Shown piece by piece: positions 32,442 through 44,644 of a stretch of DNA of 64,000 bases. The notes under the pieces are model-generated. The model had not been told where the DNA came from and ran no database searches. It saw nothing but the letters and a program-made list of their open reading frames with translations. Made by a program: the position numbers and the translations under genes. The first letter of the stretch is position 1. Every line of letters starts with the position of its first letter. The DNA comes from Mesostigma viride (taxonomy: Eukaryota > Streptophyta > Mesostigmatophyceae > Mesostigmatales > Mesostigmataceae): the NCBI GenBank assembly GCA_009746045.1, contig RPFO01000213.1, positions 14,180,454 through 14,244,453 of the forward strand. The letters run 5' to 3'.

Positions 32442-35400
32442 TTACGCGGGGGAGCGGGAGGGGGAGCGCGAGGGCGAGCGCGTGGGCGAGCGCGAGCGCG
32501 AACGGGAACGGGAAGGGCTGTCCTCCGCCTCCGTCCACTTCCAGCCAAAGTCCTTGAAGTCACGCTTGTTGGCCTGGGGGGGTGGGGGAGGGAAAGGGGG
32601 GGACCGCAAGGTAGACGAATGAGAAGACAGACAGGAGAAGAGCGATACAAAAAAATGGACCCTGAAGCAGACATGTAAATGGGACACTAAACCCTAACAT
32701 GAGACCTGACCCCTAAACTACGAAATTAATCCAACCGCTTTACATTGCAGCGGTAGGAGACTCCGAAAAAACATCCACGTTGGAACGCAGCACCGGTCAG
32801 ATATGGATGCGGCACATGCATTGTGGCCACCGCAGGCATTACGAAAACCACCGCGCACTACCCAAGAGGGAAAGAGGTCAGCACATCATACGCGAAGTCC
32901 ACATGACATCTCATTAACCAGAAAGAGCCAACAGAGACTAGGTATAGCTTCAAAATCAAGTCAATACAGCTTGCAAGGACAGGCGTATGCGCGCACGAAT
33001 CCACACACATTTCTAAACATGGGGAAAATGAATGCATGGTTGACGCGCTGACCTTCAAATGTTTCTCTGACCGCTCAAGAGACATGGACTGACAAAAGTA
33101 TGCATTTATACAGTCAACAACAAACCAGGTAATTCAGTCACTCAGTTCGCTGCCATTGACAAAGCACGGAATGCGGCATATGCTAGACATGGTAGCAATT
33201 CGCACATCAGGCACAACGCCACTTACATAGTCCACTATCCACCGCCTGCCATCCATGCTGTAATTATCCATCTTCCTCCACGCGTAGGACGCGTCGTCCG
33301 CCCTGTTGCATGGAACAAACTCGTGCACACACGAACACCACAGCAAGAGAAACAAAATATTTTTCTTTTAATGACGCGTAGTAACAAAACAGATCAAAAC
33401 TCTTACAGACAAGACAGAAGAAGGTCTAAGGCCGGGAGAAGGAGGGGTGCACAGGTGGGTGGGTGGGGGGGGGAGGGGGTTGGTTAGGGGTTATGCGTGC
33501 CATGCATGTGGCCCGACCATACAAATGGTTTAAAAAACACCAATCAAAGCACTTGGAGAAGCACCAATCCCTAACCTGCGCTCTGGAGCACCATAAATAC
33601 TACATCATCGTAGAACTGGAGATCTGAGGATGATAGATCCTAAACTGGCTGATGTCCTTTTCCCAAAGGACACACAGGGCAGTATCCAGCTATACCTGCT
33701 TATGACTAATTAAGCTATATTTAAGCTAGCATACCGACACTGCCGGTACAAGTAAGCACGGTGCTGCACTACAAATCCAGTAGCCGCGGATCCACCCCAC
33801 CGATCCCTAAAACACAGCTCACCATGGCTGTCAGGTTAGCAATGCTGTGGACAGGGCCGTCCATTCTGTGGTCAGAAAAGACTCAGCGCACATGCACCAG
33901 TCGAAGCAACAACGGACAAAACCACGGCACCAACCAGTTGCAACGGCAGCAACGAAAAGCTGAAGGAAGGTGTGTGTGTGGGGGGGGGGGGAGGGGGGCG
34001 GCGGGGAGCTCAAAAGAGATGTAGCAGAAACTAGATTTGATTTGGCGTCCACTTCCCTTTTCTTAACCTTCTCATAATGGCCCCAGATCGGTCAATCTAC
34101 GCGCGTGAGCAAAATCAATCTCTACAGTAAAAGCCGCCATAAATCCACCAAAAAGTTGGATTGCAATAAAATGAACTCGAATTGCTGTCCACGAGACATG
34201 GATGGCCTCCCCCCCTGGTAGGGGCTTTTGCATTCTCAGGGTGCAGATATCAGACTGCGCCACAAGCAAACAAAGCGCGAAAGGGAAATTATGTGCAAGG
34301 AGGCCCGTGCATGGGAGTATAACACCCCGGCAGTGTTAAGCTTAAATTTTATGCACGCTTCGGCCAGGTTTCCAGTTGCCACACTACTAAATAAATCTCT
34401 TCTTTTCTTGGAAGGGCTAATGGAAAGAATTTTAAAGAGGCGATTAAATTTCACGTGTGGCGGGATGAAGTGTCAGTCGGATAACTTCTATGACCCCAGG
34501 TGCAGAGCGGGCGTCCATGCTCACACATGCGCACCTTCAAAAGTGCCTCCGCCACATATGACCCTCCGCCAGCACACCACATGCTCAGTGAAAAACTCGG
34601 TGGAAAACTCTACCACACCAATAATGCCAGAACCTGCTTGACGTGACAAAGAGCTCTGCCTCAGCATTCAATGGCTTGGGGGAAATTTGTCGGCGGTGAT
34701 CCTTACCCACCGTCGCAAGCTCACCTGGGTGGGAGGTGCATGGCCGGCCTTCAGCCATACACGACCTCGGTAGATCGCAGCTGAGGGTGAAGACCACCAA
34801 CGTTAATGAATGAGAAAGGCGAATGTCAGGTAAAAGGGCCGGGTGATGCTAATTCCCAGTTGTCATGTGGCCCAGCCGGGAACCACCTCACTGGTGCCGA
34901 CAGAGGGTGTGACAGCATGCAACTGATAAATATCGACGTGATTAAGTACAGCTATACTTCGATAACGTTGTCGAGAGCCTCAACCAGCCTCTCCACGCGC
35001 CTAAGACATTAGATATTTCATTGTAACGCAGTTCTATCATGATTCGCAGCAGTATGTGACCCAAGAACACACAGTCGACAAATGCATACGCACCTCTTGA
35101 ACATGATAAGCGCCGCCCGCAAATCCCGGTCAACCTCCAAGTCACGAATGCTTCCAAACCGTCCAAACTGCTCGATCCGTGGCATGTGCGCATGGCAGGA
35201 CACCAAAGCAATGAGCGCGTTAGGCGTTGGCAACAAGCGCATGTACAAAGGGCGGGTAGCAAGCCCCACAAATCAACATACAAAAGCTTTCGCTGTCGAC
35301 CGGAAAAAATCCGTAAAGTATGAACAGTAGGAAAGGGAAAAGAAAAACTAAGCTGCTAATGCAAACCCGCGGCAGGGAGCACAGTAAGTGCATACTCACT

Positions 35401-35480
35401 TCATAGTCAAGGTCCTTCGTGCGCGTCAGGCTTGAGATGTTAGACACGTACAGGGTGTACTTCGACTTTGCGCTCGACAT
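32442..35480 (-). CDS. Small SR-type splicing factor (one RRM plus RS tail), 4 exons
   Basis: Exons on the minus strand: 35480-35400, 35167-35094, 33302-33227 and 32573-32442; 363 nt, 120 residues, phases 0, 2 and 0, all introns GT-AG (232, 1791 and 653 nt). The RRM spans about residues 8-78: TLYVSNIS is RNP2, FGRFGSIRDLEVDRD is the helix-1/strand-2 region, AALIMF takes the RNP1 place but lacks the usual aromatic pair, and MDGRRWIVDYA is the final strand. Then KRDFKDFGWKW and a C-terminal RS domain (96-120) of RS and SP repeats. Such nuclear proteins bind exonic enhancers and recruit the spliceosome through phosphorylated RS repeats. The tail is short for the class. The long second intron, placed inside the RRM, is where SR genes often keep regulatory exons (inference). 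It is divergent from the OST48 gene. Confidence 0.82.
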
Positions 35481-36249
35481 GGTCAGTGATGAAAGCTACA
35501 AGTGAGTAGATTAGAGGAGGAAAGTCTGGCAGAAAGCTTTCCTGATGCCGAAGAGAAAAATGGTAAGGCGAACAGTTGGGCAGCTTTCCTCACTTGAGCA
35601 AGCGATGCGGCGGTTCCTGTCGAGGTTTTTTTGACGCAGTGCCTGACGTCGCTTCCTATGTTGCTCTCGAATCTTCGACCGAAGCATCCGCAGGAAATCC
35701 TGGCCTCATATTGCCCTGCTTGCTCTGAAAGTAGGGCCCTGAAGTTACTGTCACAGTCATGCGCTCCATTCTGCAGTACAAGTCAACAACAACAATTCAC
35801 ACAACAGCACACAACACAGTACACAGGCACGTGCGCGCTGTTGCCAGGCTGCCAGCGCATCAACTGGCCATTTTGGCGCGGCGCGGCGTGGGTCCGCCCC
35901 GCGTTTTTCGTCTTATGGCGCGGCGCTGCGCGGCGCAGCCAGCTCGGCAGGAGCCATGCTTCACCTGGCCGGATTCCAGCAAGTGGCGCTGCCGGCCGGT
36001 CGCGCCCGCGTCCGGGGACGCGGCCGTCCGAACCCGGCACGCATGGATCCTCTCGCACGTCGCAGGCTCGCAGCTCTCGCGCGTTTGCCTGCCTCGATCG
36101 TCGTGTCCTCCCCTGCAAGGTACATGGCTGCTGCGTGGGACAAGGTACACCACGACACACGAGATTAGGGCAGTCTATATCACAGGGGTTTGCCATTGCT
36201 GGCGCGGTAAATAAGTTGGCTCCTGATTGCGGTGCAGACTGGGCCAGCC
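35481..36249. promoter_or_regulatory. Shared spacer between divergent SR and OST48 genes
   Basis: 769 bp separate the two start codons, so both promoters and 5' UTRs must lie here. The central part (35870-36130) is very GC-rich, with repeated GCGCGGCGC words. No TATA box stands out. The frames crossing it show no known domain and I treat them as chance. Confidence 0.5.
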
Positions 36250-39200
36250 ATGAAGACGGGCTTGGTGTTTGTCGCTGCCCTAGCATTGTTGGCGCTGTCG
36301 TCGGTCGCCAGTGGCGAGAAGCTGCGCGTGTTGGTCCTCTTAGATGACTTGAAAACCAAGGCTACACACAGTATCTTCCTGAAATCGTTGTCAGGTATGG
36401 TGGGCGTGCTGCTGCCTGTATGATTCGCGACCTGTATGACTGCTGTTATTAGCTGGGTCCTGAAGGAGGATTCAAGATCGAGTGTCCAACCCAGCGGTTT
36501 TTTTGTGCGTCGTCGCTGTCTTGTTGCAGACCGGGGCTATGAGCTGGACATTAAGCTGGCGGATGACGACATTGCACTGCAGGAGTATGGGAACTACCTG
36601 TATGACAAGCTTGTCCTGTTCGCGCCAACAATTGAGGGTGCGTGGGAGGTTTCTTGGCGAGTGTAGTGTGCGTGCCGAATGCGATCTTTCTGCTGACACT
36701 CGGGTTAAGGGCGGAAGCAGGCGTGCGCCGCAGCTGTTTTCGCGTATAGTTCGCCAGGAAAGAAAACGGCAGCTCATGCGTAGTTGTGTTTCTTTCAAGG
36801 AGACGCTTCGTAGAATGGCTGTACACGGGGTGGCCTGTTGTGCGCGGATGTCGGGCCAAGCGTGCGCGATTGTCACGTACTATTAAGCACTTCCCCTATT
36901 CATCCGCCGGTTATGCCCCCACATCCTGCCTGCCTCCTGCTGGACACTCTGGGAGATACCTGCAGATCTGTACACTCTAGAAACATACCTGCAGCTCTGT
37001 ACACACTAGAAAGGTACCTAGAGTGCAAGGTCAGCGTCACAGACCTACCAGCAGTGCCTGTGTGGTGGATTGCCTTGTGTGTGTGCCGTCTTACCAGGTA
37101 ATATTTTCTAAAAAAAATAGTCGCAGAGTCATATAGGGAGTTCTTGGCGCTTGGCTTTGCGCCTGGATGTGCTATCTATGTGACATCTGTGCATGCTACC
37201 CAGATTCGCTACTTATGTATATTAATAATCTATATATACATATATCCAACCTTCTGGACATCTTGGGTTCAAGTGCAAACCAGAGTCCCCCTCGCCATTT
37301 AGCATTGACGTCCTTGAGTTGTCAATGCCTGCTAACCCCACCCACCCACCCACCCACCCACCCACCCACCCACCCACCCAGGCACACGCACAGGCACACA
37401 TACACAAGCATGCACACACGCACTCGTGCACATACATGCGCACACCCGCAAACACACGCGCACCACACACACAATAAACACACCTCAACCCTGGGGCCCC
37501 CTTCCCCTGACCTCTTCGCACACTCCCAACTTTCGCCGCCCCTTTCCTAATCCCCCCCATGCCCCTCCTCCCAGTCCCTCGCCCATCTACCCTTCCCCCT
37601 CACCCATCCTATCATGTTTTGCTCCCCAACAATTCATCAATTCAGAGGCGCCATGATTTTGTTCTTGTCCGCGATGCCTCCCTCTTTTCTTTCCCTCCCA
37701 CTTCCCCCCCCCCCCCGTTCCCCGCCCCCACCGTCGGCCCTCTGTCCCCCCCCAAAGAAAATCCCCCGCCTCCCCCTGGCCCCTCACAATGTTGACTTTG
37801 TTCCCATGACGAGGCTTATTTGCCGCCCCAGTGTTTCCCTGCAGTGTCGACCTTGCCTAACTCCCCTCTTGTGTCTCCCCCCCCAATGCCCCCCCCCCCA
37901 TTTACTACCACCCCCTACCCACCCCCAGAGTTTGGCGGCAGCGTCGATGTGGGCGGCATCCTGGACTTCATCGACAGCGGCCATGACCTGATTCTGGCCG
38001 CGTCGCCGCAGGCGTCCGACGCCATCCGCGAGATCGCCGAGGAGTGCGGCGTGCTGCTGGAGCCTGAGGGCACCTCGGTGATAGACCACATCAGCCACGC
38101 GGTCGGCCCCGCTAACGACCACACGCTGGTGGTCGCGGAGGACGTGCTCGACAACCGCATCATCCTGGGGGGTGGCGTCAAGGACCCGGTCTTGTTCCGG
38201 GGCATTGGGCAGAGCGTGCCGGAGGACAGCACCATGGTGAGTAATGGTGATGTAAAATATGATTGCTTGTATGATGCGAAGTTATGGTTATGTGGAGAGT
38301 GTACCAGAGGACAGCAGCCTGGTCGGTGGGCTGACCTCCATTGCCTGTCGAGGACTGTAACCGAATGGTATTGGGGACGCCTACCTTGCATGTAACTCCA
38401 CGGTGTCAATGGCTCACGTATGTTCCTTTTTAGTATCAGTGGCTTGGCCCACACCCCGTTTCTGTGGCAAGACAAGTGCACAATGCTTTGGTTGTTATGG
38501 TGAGTATGGTATCTTGCACTTTCCTGAAATATCTGTTTACTAAACAGGTTGTCTCTGTCCGTATTTGGTTGTCTCTGTCCGTCCCTATTCCTCCCCTCCC
38601 TCCCCTCCCCCCCTTCCTCCCTCCCTCCCCTTCCTCCCCTCCCTCCCCTCCCTCCCCTCCCTCCCCTCCCTCCCTCCCTCCCCTCCCTCCCCTCCCTCCC
38701 TCCCTCCCTCCCTCCCCTCCCTCCCCTCCCTCCCTCCCTCCCCTCCCTCCCCTCCCTCCCCTCCCTCCCTCCCTCCCCTCCCTCCCCTCCCTCCCCTCCC
38801 TCCCCTCCCTCCCCTCCCTCCCCTCCCTCCCCTCCCCTCCCTCCCCTCCCTCCCCTCCTCCCCTCCCTCCCCTCCCTCCCCTCCCTCCCCTCCCTCCCCT
38901 CCCTCCCCTCCCTCCCTCCCTCCCCTCCCTCCCCTCCCTCCCCTCCCTCCCCTCCCTCCCTCCCCCTCCCTCCCTCCCTCCCTCCCTCCCTCCCCTCCCT
39001 CCTCCCCTCCTCCCCTCCCTCCCCTCCCTCCCCTCCCTCCCTCCCTCCCCTCCCTCCCCCTCCCTCCCCCCTGCCCCCGTCGCCCTTCCTCCCTCCCCCC
39101 GCCCTCTCCCCCCCCCGCCCTTTTCTTCTCCCCCCCCCCCTCCCCCCGCTTCTACCAGGTCGTCAAGATCCTGTCGGCCTCCCCCTCGGCCTACTCCGCG

Positions 39201-41731
39201 CAGCCCGCGGGCGCGCTGACCTCCCCCCCTGCGGTCGTCGGGTCCTCGCTGACCCTGGTCTCTGCGATCCAGGCGCGCAACAACGCGCGCGTGGTCATCT
39301 CGGGGTCCCTGGACCTCTTCTCCGACGCGCTGTTCGAGGCCAGCGTGACCAAGCCGGGCGACGCCGCCAACGCGAATGCGGCCGCGGCGGGCCGTCAGCG
39401 CCGCTCCGGGAACCAGCAACTGGCGACGGAGCTGTCCAAGTGGGTATTCCACGAGCGGGGCTCGTTGCAGGTCCGCAACCTGCGCCACGTGAAGGTGGCC
39501 GACGGGCTTACCCCGACCGTCTACCGCATCAACGACGAGATCGAGTTCTCAGTCGAGATCTACGAGAAGAGCGGCGCGGGCGCCAGCTGGGTCCCGTTTG
39601 CGGCGGACGACGTCCAGGTCGAGTTCACGATGCTGGACCCCCACGTGCGCAAGACGCTCACCCACAACGGGAAGGTGAGCAGGGGTGGTGGTGGTATTGT
39701 AGCTCATGAAGACCTTACAAGCGCTTGCATACGTCACGTGGGTACCAATAAAGGAACCTTCAACCCCTACACACAAGGGGGAATGGCCGCCCTTCAACCC
39801 TTAGCAGAGCTCGTATTCTTCAAGGTTGTTTCCGCTTGTCCCATGTGGCGATCACCCACCGTTTAAAAATGGGCGGCGGAGTGGCCAAAGGGTTTCATTG
39901 CATATTGGTTGGCATGGGCGTTTGTTTTGGAGTATTAATCGACATTTGTGGTTTTCTTTGGGACCTGTTTTTGAACTTTTCAGGCTAGATAATTTGGCCT
40001 GTCTTGGCCTCGGTGTGTGATTTTGCATGCACAGGGTCTTTTGTGATGTTGACGGATATCCTGCAGGGCCTTTTTTTGTAGTGCTTCTCGGCACGCTGTG
40101 CCGAATACCAGCACGTTGATGTGGTACGGCTTCCTTACAAAGTGCCCTAGTGGACTGCTATGGGCGCCCTATATCTATACGCAGGGCCTGTTCTTGGTGG
40201 GCCTGCTGGACCAGATGCCTTATAATTTACCCTTGCTTTCATCGGCTGCTTTCATGGTCGCCCTTGGACTATCTGCAGGGACTGTTCTCGGTTCGCTTCC
40301 AAGCGCCCGACGTCTACGGCGTGTTCAAGTTTGTGCTCGAGTACAACCGCCTCGGCTACACCTCCCTCTCCCTCACTGAGAAGGTGGGCCTTGACTCTCC
40401 CTTGTGAACAGGCACCCGTGCACCTCCTCGAGGTCCGCTTATTCTGGCGCCTGCCTGATAGTGTGCCGTATGCCTTTGCTTTGGTGTGGACTTGTGGTGT
40501 TATCACGTTAAACTAGAGCCACAACTGTGTATCACATCGGTATTGCACTTGGTTGTCACGTGTTTATCACATCCTTATCACACAACTGTGTATCACATCG
40601 GTATCGCACTTGGTTGTCACGTGTTTATCACATCCTTATCACACAACTGTGTATCACATCGGTATCGCACTTGGTTGTCACGTGTTTATCACATCCTTAT
40701 CACACAACTGTGTATCACATCGGTATCGCACTTGGTTGTCACGTGTTTATCACATCGTGATCACATCTGGTCATTGCATCGCTATCACATTTTGGCTCAT
40801 ATCAACCTCCTTGTCTGCATTTCCTGGGGGTCTTTGTTGTTCCTGGTGCCCACTTCTGCATATGCCTTTCGTCTCGCCCTTCCTTGCGCTTTTTGCGACC
40901 CGCCTTGGCAGGTACCCGTGCGCCCCTTCCGCCACAACGAGTACGAGCGCTTCATCGTTGCCGCCTACCCCTACTACGCCGGCGTCTTCTCCATGGTGAG
41001 GGCGGCGGGGTATAGTAGGTGTAGGGTTTAGGTATAGTAGGTTCCTAGGTAACTACCCTCGGTTATTTGATAGCATGGGAAGGGTGGCCATGGTGAATAC
41101 TTGCCCGTGCTCCGTTTTCTATCATACCGTGTCGCTTCATTTCGTGTGCGGCAGCAGCATCGCTTTGCTGCAATGGGTTCTATAGCGGTCGCATTTGGTT
41201 CTGGAACCCACTAAAGGGTTCACTCTAGGGTTATGTGCCTGTTGGGTTTCGTTTCGTTGCATGGTTTGTGTGTCTGTTTGTTTGTCTGGAACAGATGGGT
41301 TACCCAATATCATATTAAGTGAGACTATCAGCACGGACATAGGTTATCCCAGGATTTGTCGATTTCTGGCCTGCACTGGTTGTCTCCTGGATAGTTTATC
41401 CCAGTATTTGTCTGCACTCGCAAGCCTAGTTACGCGGAAAATTTGTCAGGTGGAAGAGATAGCTGGTGTCCAGTCGGACATGCTTGGTGTCCAGTCAGTT
41501 CACTGACCCCCTTCTCTTATTCACTTACCCCTTATTTGCACTCTCATTTTCTCTCTGTTGGGGATGGTGTCACAGCAGCAGCGCTAACTCGACCCATTGT
41601 AATAATCTGCTGGCATGTTTATGGTGGCCTTGGCATCTTGATTCCTGTGGCGCCTTGCCTCTGTGGACCTCGTTGACCAACAGGTGGCTGGCTTTGCCGT
41701 CTTTGGCATTGTTTTCCTGTACCACAAGTGA
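36250..41731 (+). CDS. DDOST: Oligosaccharyltransferase 48 kDa subunit (OST48/DDOST/WBP1), 7 exons
   Basis: Exons 36250-36394, 36530-36637, 37929-38236, 39159-39674, 40279-40383, 40912-40995 and 41684-41731 join to 1314 nt, 437 residues, within the family's usual size. Every intron is GT-AG and every phase closes. The protein is a non-catalytic, essential subunit of the ER complex that moves the lipid-linked glycan onto Asn of nascent proteins. Seen: a signal peptide ([22 protein letters not shown]), the luminal start [36 protein letters not shown], the family hallmark [55 protein letters not shown], and a last exon of 16 codons giving the membrane anchor ([15 protein letters not shown]). That exon is easy to miss; it is chosen for its phase and hydrophobicity. 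A TGTAA, the usual green-algal polyadenylation word, lies at 42056. Confidence 0.93.
37335..37380. repeat. (CCCA)n run in OST48 intron 2
   Basis: About 11 units, followed by a CA-rich stretch to about 37480 and a C-rich region up to the next exon. Confidence 0.9.
38590..39157. repeat. Polypyrimidine CCCTC/CCCT array filling the end of OST48 intron 3
   Basis: Nearly 570 bp of C and T on the coding strand in 8-9 nt units (CCTCCCTC-type) with many slips, running directly into the 3' splice site CTACCAG before exon 4 at 39159. It acts as an exaggerated polypyrimidine tract. The long proline/serine frames across it are artefacts. Confidence 0.95.
40519..40762. repeat. 61-bp minisatellite, four copies, in OST48 intron 5
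   Basis: Units start at 40529, 40590, 40651 and 40712 (GTATCACATCGGTATYGCAC). Copies differ by one or two bases. The unit is itself built from TATCACA-like sub-motifs. The frames it creates are not exons. Confidence 0.93.
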
Positions 41732-42063
41732 AGAGGAGTGATACGATGAGTGGGAAGTTCCGCGCAGGAATTTAGGAGCAATAAGATGAGCAGCCGCATC
41801 AGCTTTGAGCGGATCCCCTCCTATCATTGCTGGTTCACAGAGACAACCAGTGCAGGCCTGCCTGTTGCTGGTTCATTTACATTTTGGGTTGTCCAATGAC
41901 CCAGGATGAGCAAGGCTGGACATCCCCTGGTAGAACAGGGTCAGTCATTAGGATGTTGCTAGATTCGATAAAATAAGACGTAGTCTGTAGAGAAAATTGG
42001 CCAGTTACTGATTTTTTTCTTAGTGAATCTTTTTGCCTCATGACCACATGCAGTCTGTAATTA

Positions 42064-42328
42064 AAAAAAATTTAATTATATCATGACTCCGTTGGGAGAT
42101 CATGTAGCACATATTCCTTGCTGGATGGTTGGAGGTGGGCGAAGCCGCGTAATCGAACTAAGCTAACTCTAAGCTATCTAGTCTATCTAGAAAATCCTAG
42201 AGCTACACTACTCAGCAAAGCGCCCCTTCCGCTTGGGGGGTGGGGGCTTGCCCACAGGGGCTGGCGTGTGAGCCAGGGCAATCTTCTGCCACCTCTTCTT
42301 GTTCTGCATAGTGCTCAGTCCAAAGAAG
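42064..42328 (-). mobile_element. Family B LINE, strongly 5'-truncated, with 12-bp target duplication
   Basis: AGTCTGTAATTA flanks the insert at 42052-42063 and 42329-42340. The minus strand reads the last ORF2 codons (MQNKKRWQKI), 3' UTR, hairpin (42082-42104) and A/T tail. It landed about 320 bp after the OST48 stop codon, at its likely polyadenylation site. Confidence 0.85.
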
Positions 42329-42340
42329 AGTCTGTAATTA

Positions 42341-42381
42341 GATTAAATTGAATAAGATTATAACATGACTCCATGGGATCA
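42341..42381 (-). mobile_element. Relic of a second family B 3' terminus
   Basis: AATTT-like tail and half of the hairpin (ATAACATGACTCC), cut by the target site of the following half-LINE. Confidence 0.5.
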
Positions 42382-42531
42382 TGTCCACGAGCCACGAGGT
42401 AGCCATGGCTGACGGCGGAGCTCATAACTTTCACGTTTGAGCACCGAATTTAGCCGTGAATATCACAACCGCTTCGTCTTTCTGAGACGCACATGCTGAT
42501 ATAATTTTCCGACGCTATTACGCAATATACG

Positions 42532-43936
42532 ATGAGCAAACGCCCATCGACGCAACGCAGCCTGACGGCTGCGCTCGGCAATGAAAATACGTCTGCAGCT
42601 CCGGCTGCAGCATCGCCATCAGGGCCGGAAGGCACTGGTGACACTCTAGTCGCGCACTGGTGGTCGCCCAGCAACCTCCCGGGCTTCATGCCTCGCCCTC
42701 AGCCTCGCCCGAGCCAAAACGCAGCCGCCCAACCGAACCAAGCTGGTCTGAGCGCGACTTTGACGTCGACGAGTTATTTTCCACCTTCGACGATGCCAGA
42801 CCCAGCTTTTTCGACATGCCACCCATCAAGATACTGGAGCTCGTGTTTTATGGGTCATACGCTTCCATTTTCGACCTGTGCCAGCGCGTTCATAGGAATT
42901 ACCGCCGGCCTCTGCACTGGACCTGACGGCCGGTTTACTCACCGACCTGAGAACCTGGCCCGCTGGTCTCGCCCCCGTCTTCAGCTCGCCGCCCTCTTTT
43001 CCATTCTTCAGCGCTCTGTCACGGACCTCTGGACCCCCTCCCCCTTGACCGAATCCACCTTCCTCCTCCACCTCAATGAAGCCCTCTCACAGCACGTGAC
43101 GCCCCTAGCTGCAGATGTGGCAGCTGTGAGTCGCACGCTGGCTGCTGAGCTCCCCACCATCCCCACCACCACCGCCACCCTCCTCGCCTCCACTCCCCCC
43201 CCCTCCGCCTCCACCGACTCCATCACCGCCCAGCTCCGCGACATTGACCAGCGTCTTAAGGATAATGCCATCGCTATCGAGGTCCTGCAGAACACCGCGG
43301 GCCTCACCGCCCAGGCGGTGAAGGACATTGCCGCCAAGCCATCCCCGGCTGGCCTGGCCGGCGATGCTCCCCCCATTACGACCTGGGCGGACATGCTTAA
43401 GCAGCACACCACCTCCACCACCTCCGCCGTCGCAGCCCAGCTCCAGCGGCACTGAGACGCTTGACCTCCGCGAGGAGGCCGAGCTCGCCAAGCGTAGACT
43501 CAACGCCATACTCAAGAACTTCGACATGGAGGAAGGTGAGAATTCCGAGAAGCTTACGCGTGCGTTTGAGAGAGAAATCCTTGGTCGCATGGGCCTTAAT
43601 GGTGAGATAGAGCTGGTCGCCCACCGCCTTCCCCGCGCGCGGGGTAAGGCAGGGCCGCCCCCGCTCCTTCTCACCTTTAAGACCCCGGCGGACAAGATTT
43701 CTTTTCTCAGAATCCGCAAGCGGCTCGAGAAGACTCTCTTCACCCTTGACGACGACTTGACCCTGGCGCAGCAACAACGGCGACGGGAGCTATGGCCGAC
43801 CTACCTCCAGCTCCGGCAGCCGGTGTACTGGAAGGGGGCGGCCATCTACGTCGGCCACAAGCCCTGGCAGGCGACCCCCGGGGCCCCCACGACTCCAGAC
43901 GCCCCAGCTGAGGGGAATACAGCAGTAGTAGTGTAG
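42532..43936 (+). pseudogene. L1-ORF1-like protein gene, one frameshift
   Basis: Best-preserved family A ORF1. MSKRPSTQRSLTAAL opens 307 codons: a Pro/Ala/Ser-rich N-terminus, SITAQLRDIDQRLKDNAIAIE as likely coiled coil, and ITTWADMLKQHTTSTTSAV. A single shift at about 43452 leads into REEAELAKRRLNAILKNFD, then PPLLLTFKTPADKISFLRIR and TLDDDLTLAQQQRRREL, ending VYWKGAAIYVGHKPW. The parallels are to the RRM and C-terminal domains of L1 ORF1p, which bind RNA as a trimer. Total about 465 residues if read through. Because one change separates it from an open frame, an intact source copy is likely elsewhere in the genome. Confidence 0.75.
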
Positions 43937-44644
43937 AATAGATAGACCGTGGCCATGTACATGTACGCCTCCTACAGGCACTATCCCAGCTAAGCCACGC
44001 GCTTTATTTAATCATGTACATGCGTGCCTATGATGTGCCACACTCCAGATGATGCCTAGCTTTATTTAGTTATGCTGTGCCCATGCAGAGAGCTGCTCTC
44101 TGCTGAGATGTCACGCTCTAGCTTTTGTATAGCCATGCTGATCTTCCCCCCCATAACAGGCTCCCCCTTGGCTGGGCATAGCTTGATTGATCATGGGGAT
44201 GCAGGTGCCCTGGCGCACCTAGAGCAAGTGTTGTTTACATTCCCACTAGCTCTCGCAGGAAGTAGCTCAGAATGTATTATAGGCTCATATGCAGTGTGAG
44301 CCAATACGGCAATACGGCAATACGGCAATACGGCAAAACCTCGGCGTATTGCGTATTTCGTATTATACGCGTATTATACGCCAAAAGCTCAAAAAGTATT
44401 TTTTTGACCGGAAAAGTGGATTTTAAAACAGGATAAAATATTCTAAGGTGTTTATCCCATGGGTGTGCCCGTCTCAAAAACTCGATCTAGCTTATGTCGA
44501 TCTCAAACTTGATGAATACCAATGCAATGCACGTAGAGGTCATAGCCTATTGACACTCACTTGGTTGTCTATAGTTGCATGTTCAAAGTGTGATATATAC
44601 TCACCCATTTGTAATTGAACTAATCTTTATTCCATGCATACAAT

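Noticed and set aside
34942-35283. Frame with RGAYAFVDC as part of the SR protein
   Set aside because: Its phase cannot be joined to exon 1 or to FGRFGSIRDLEV with plausible introns; the donor GTGCGT at 35093 joins perfectly to the next exon instead.
35783-36347. 100-240-codon frames on both strands in the divergent spacer
   Set aside because: High GC removes stop codons; no domain, and the 5' ends of two real genes must fit here.
38436-39488. 250-430-codon frames rich in proline/serine or glycine/arginine around the pyrimidine array
   Set aside because: They arise from the intron repeat; only the part from 39159 is an OST48 exon, supported by splice phase and homology.
40486-41031. Frames containing [14 protein letters not shown] repeats
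   Set aside because: Translation of the 61-bp intron minisatellite; only 40912-40995 is exon.
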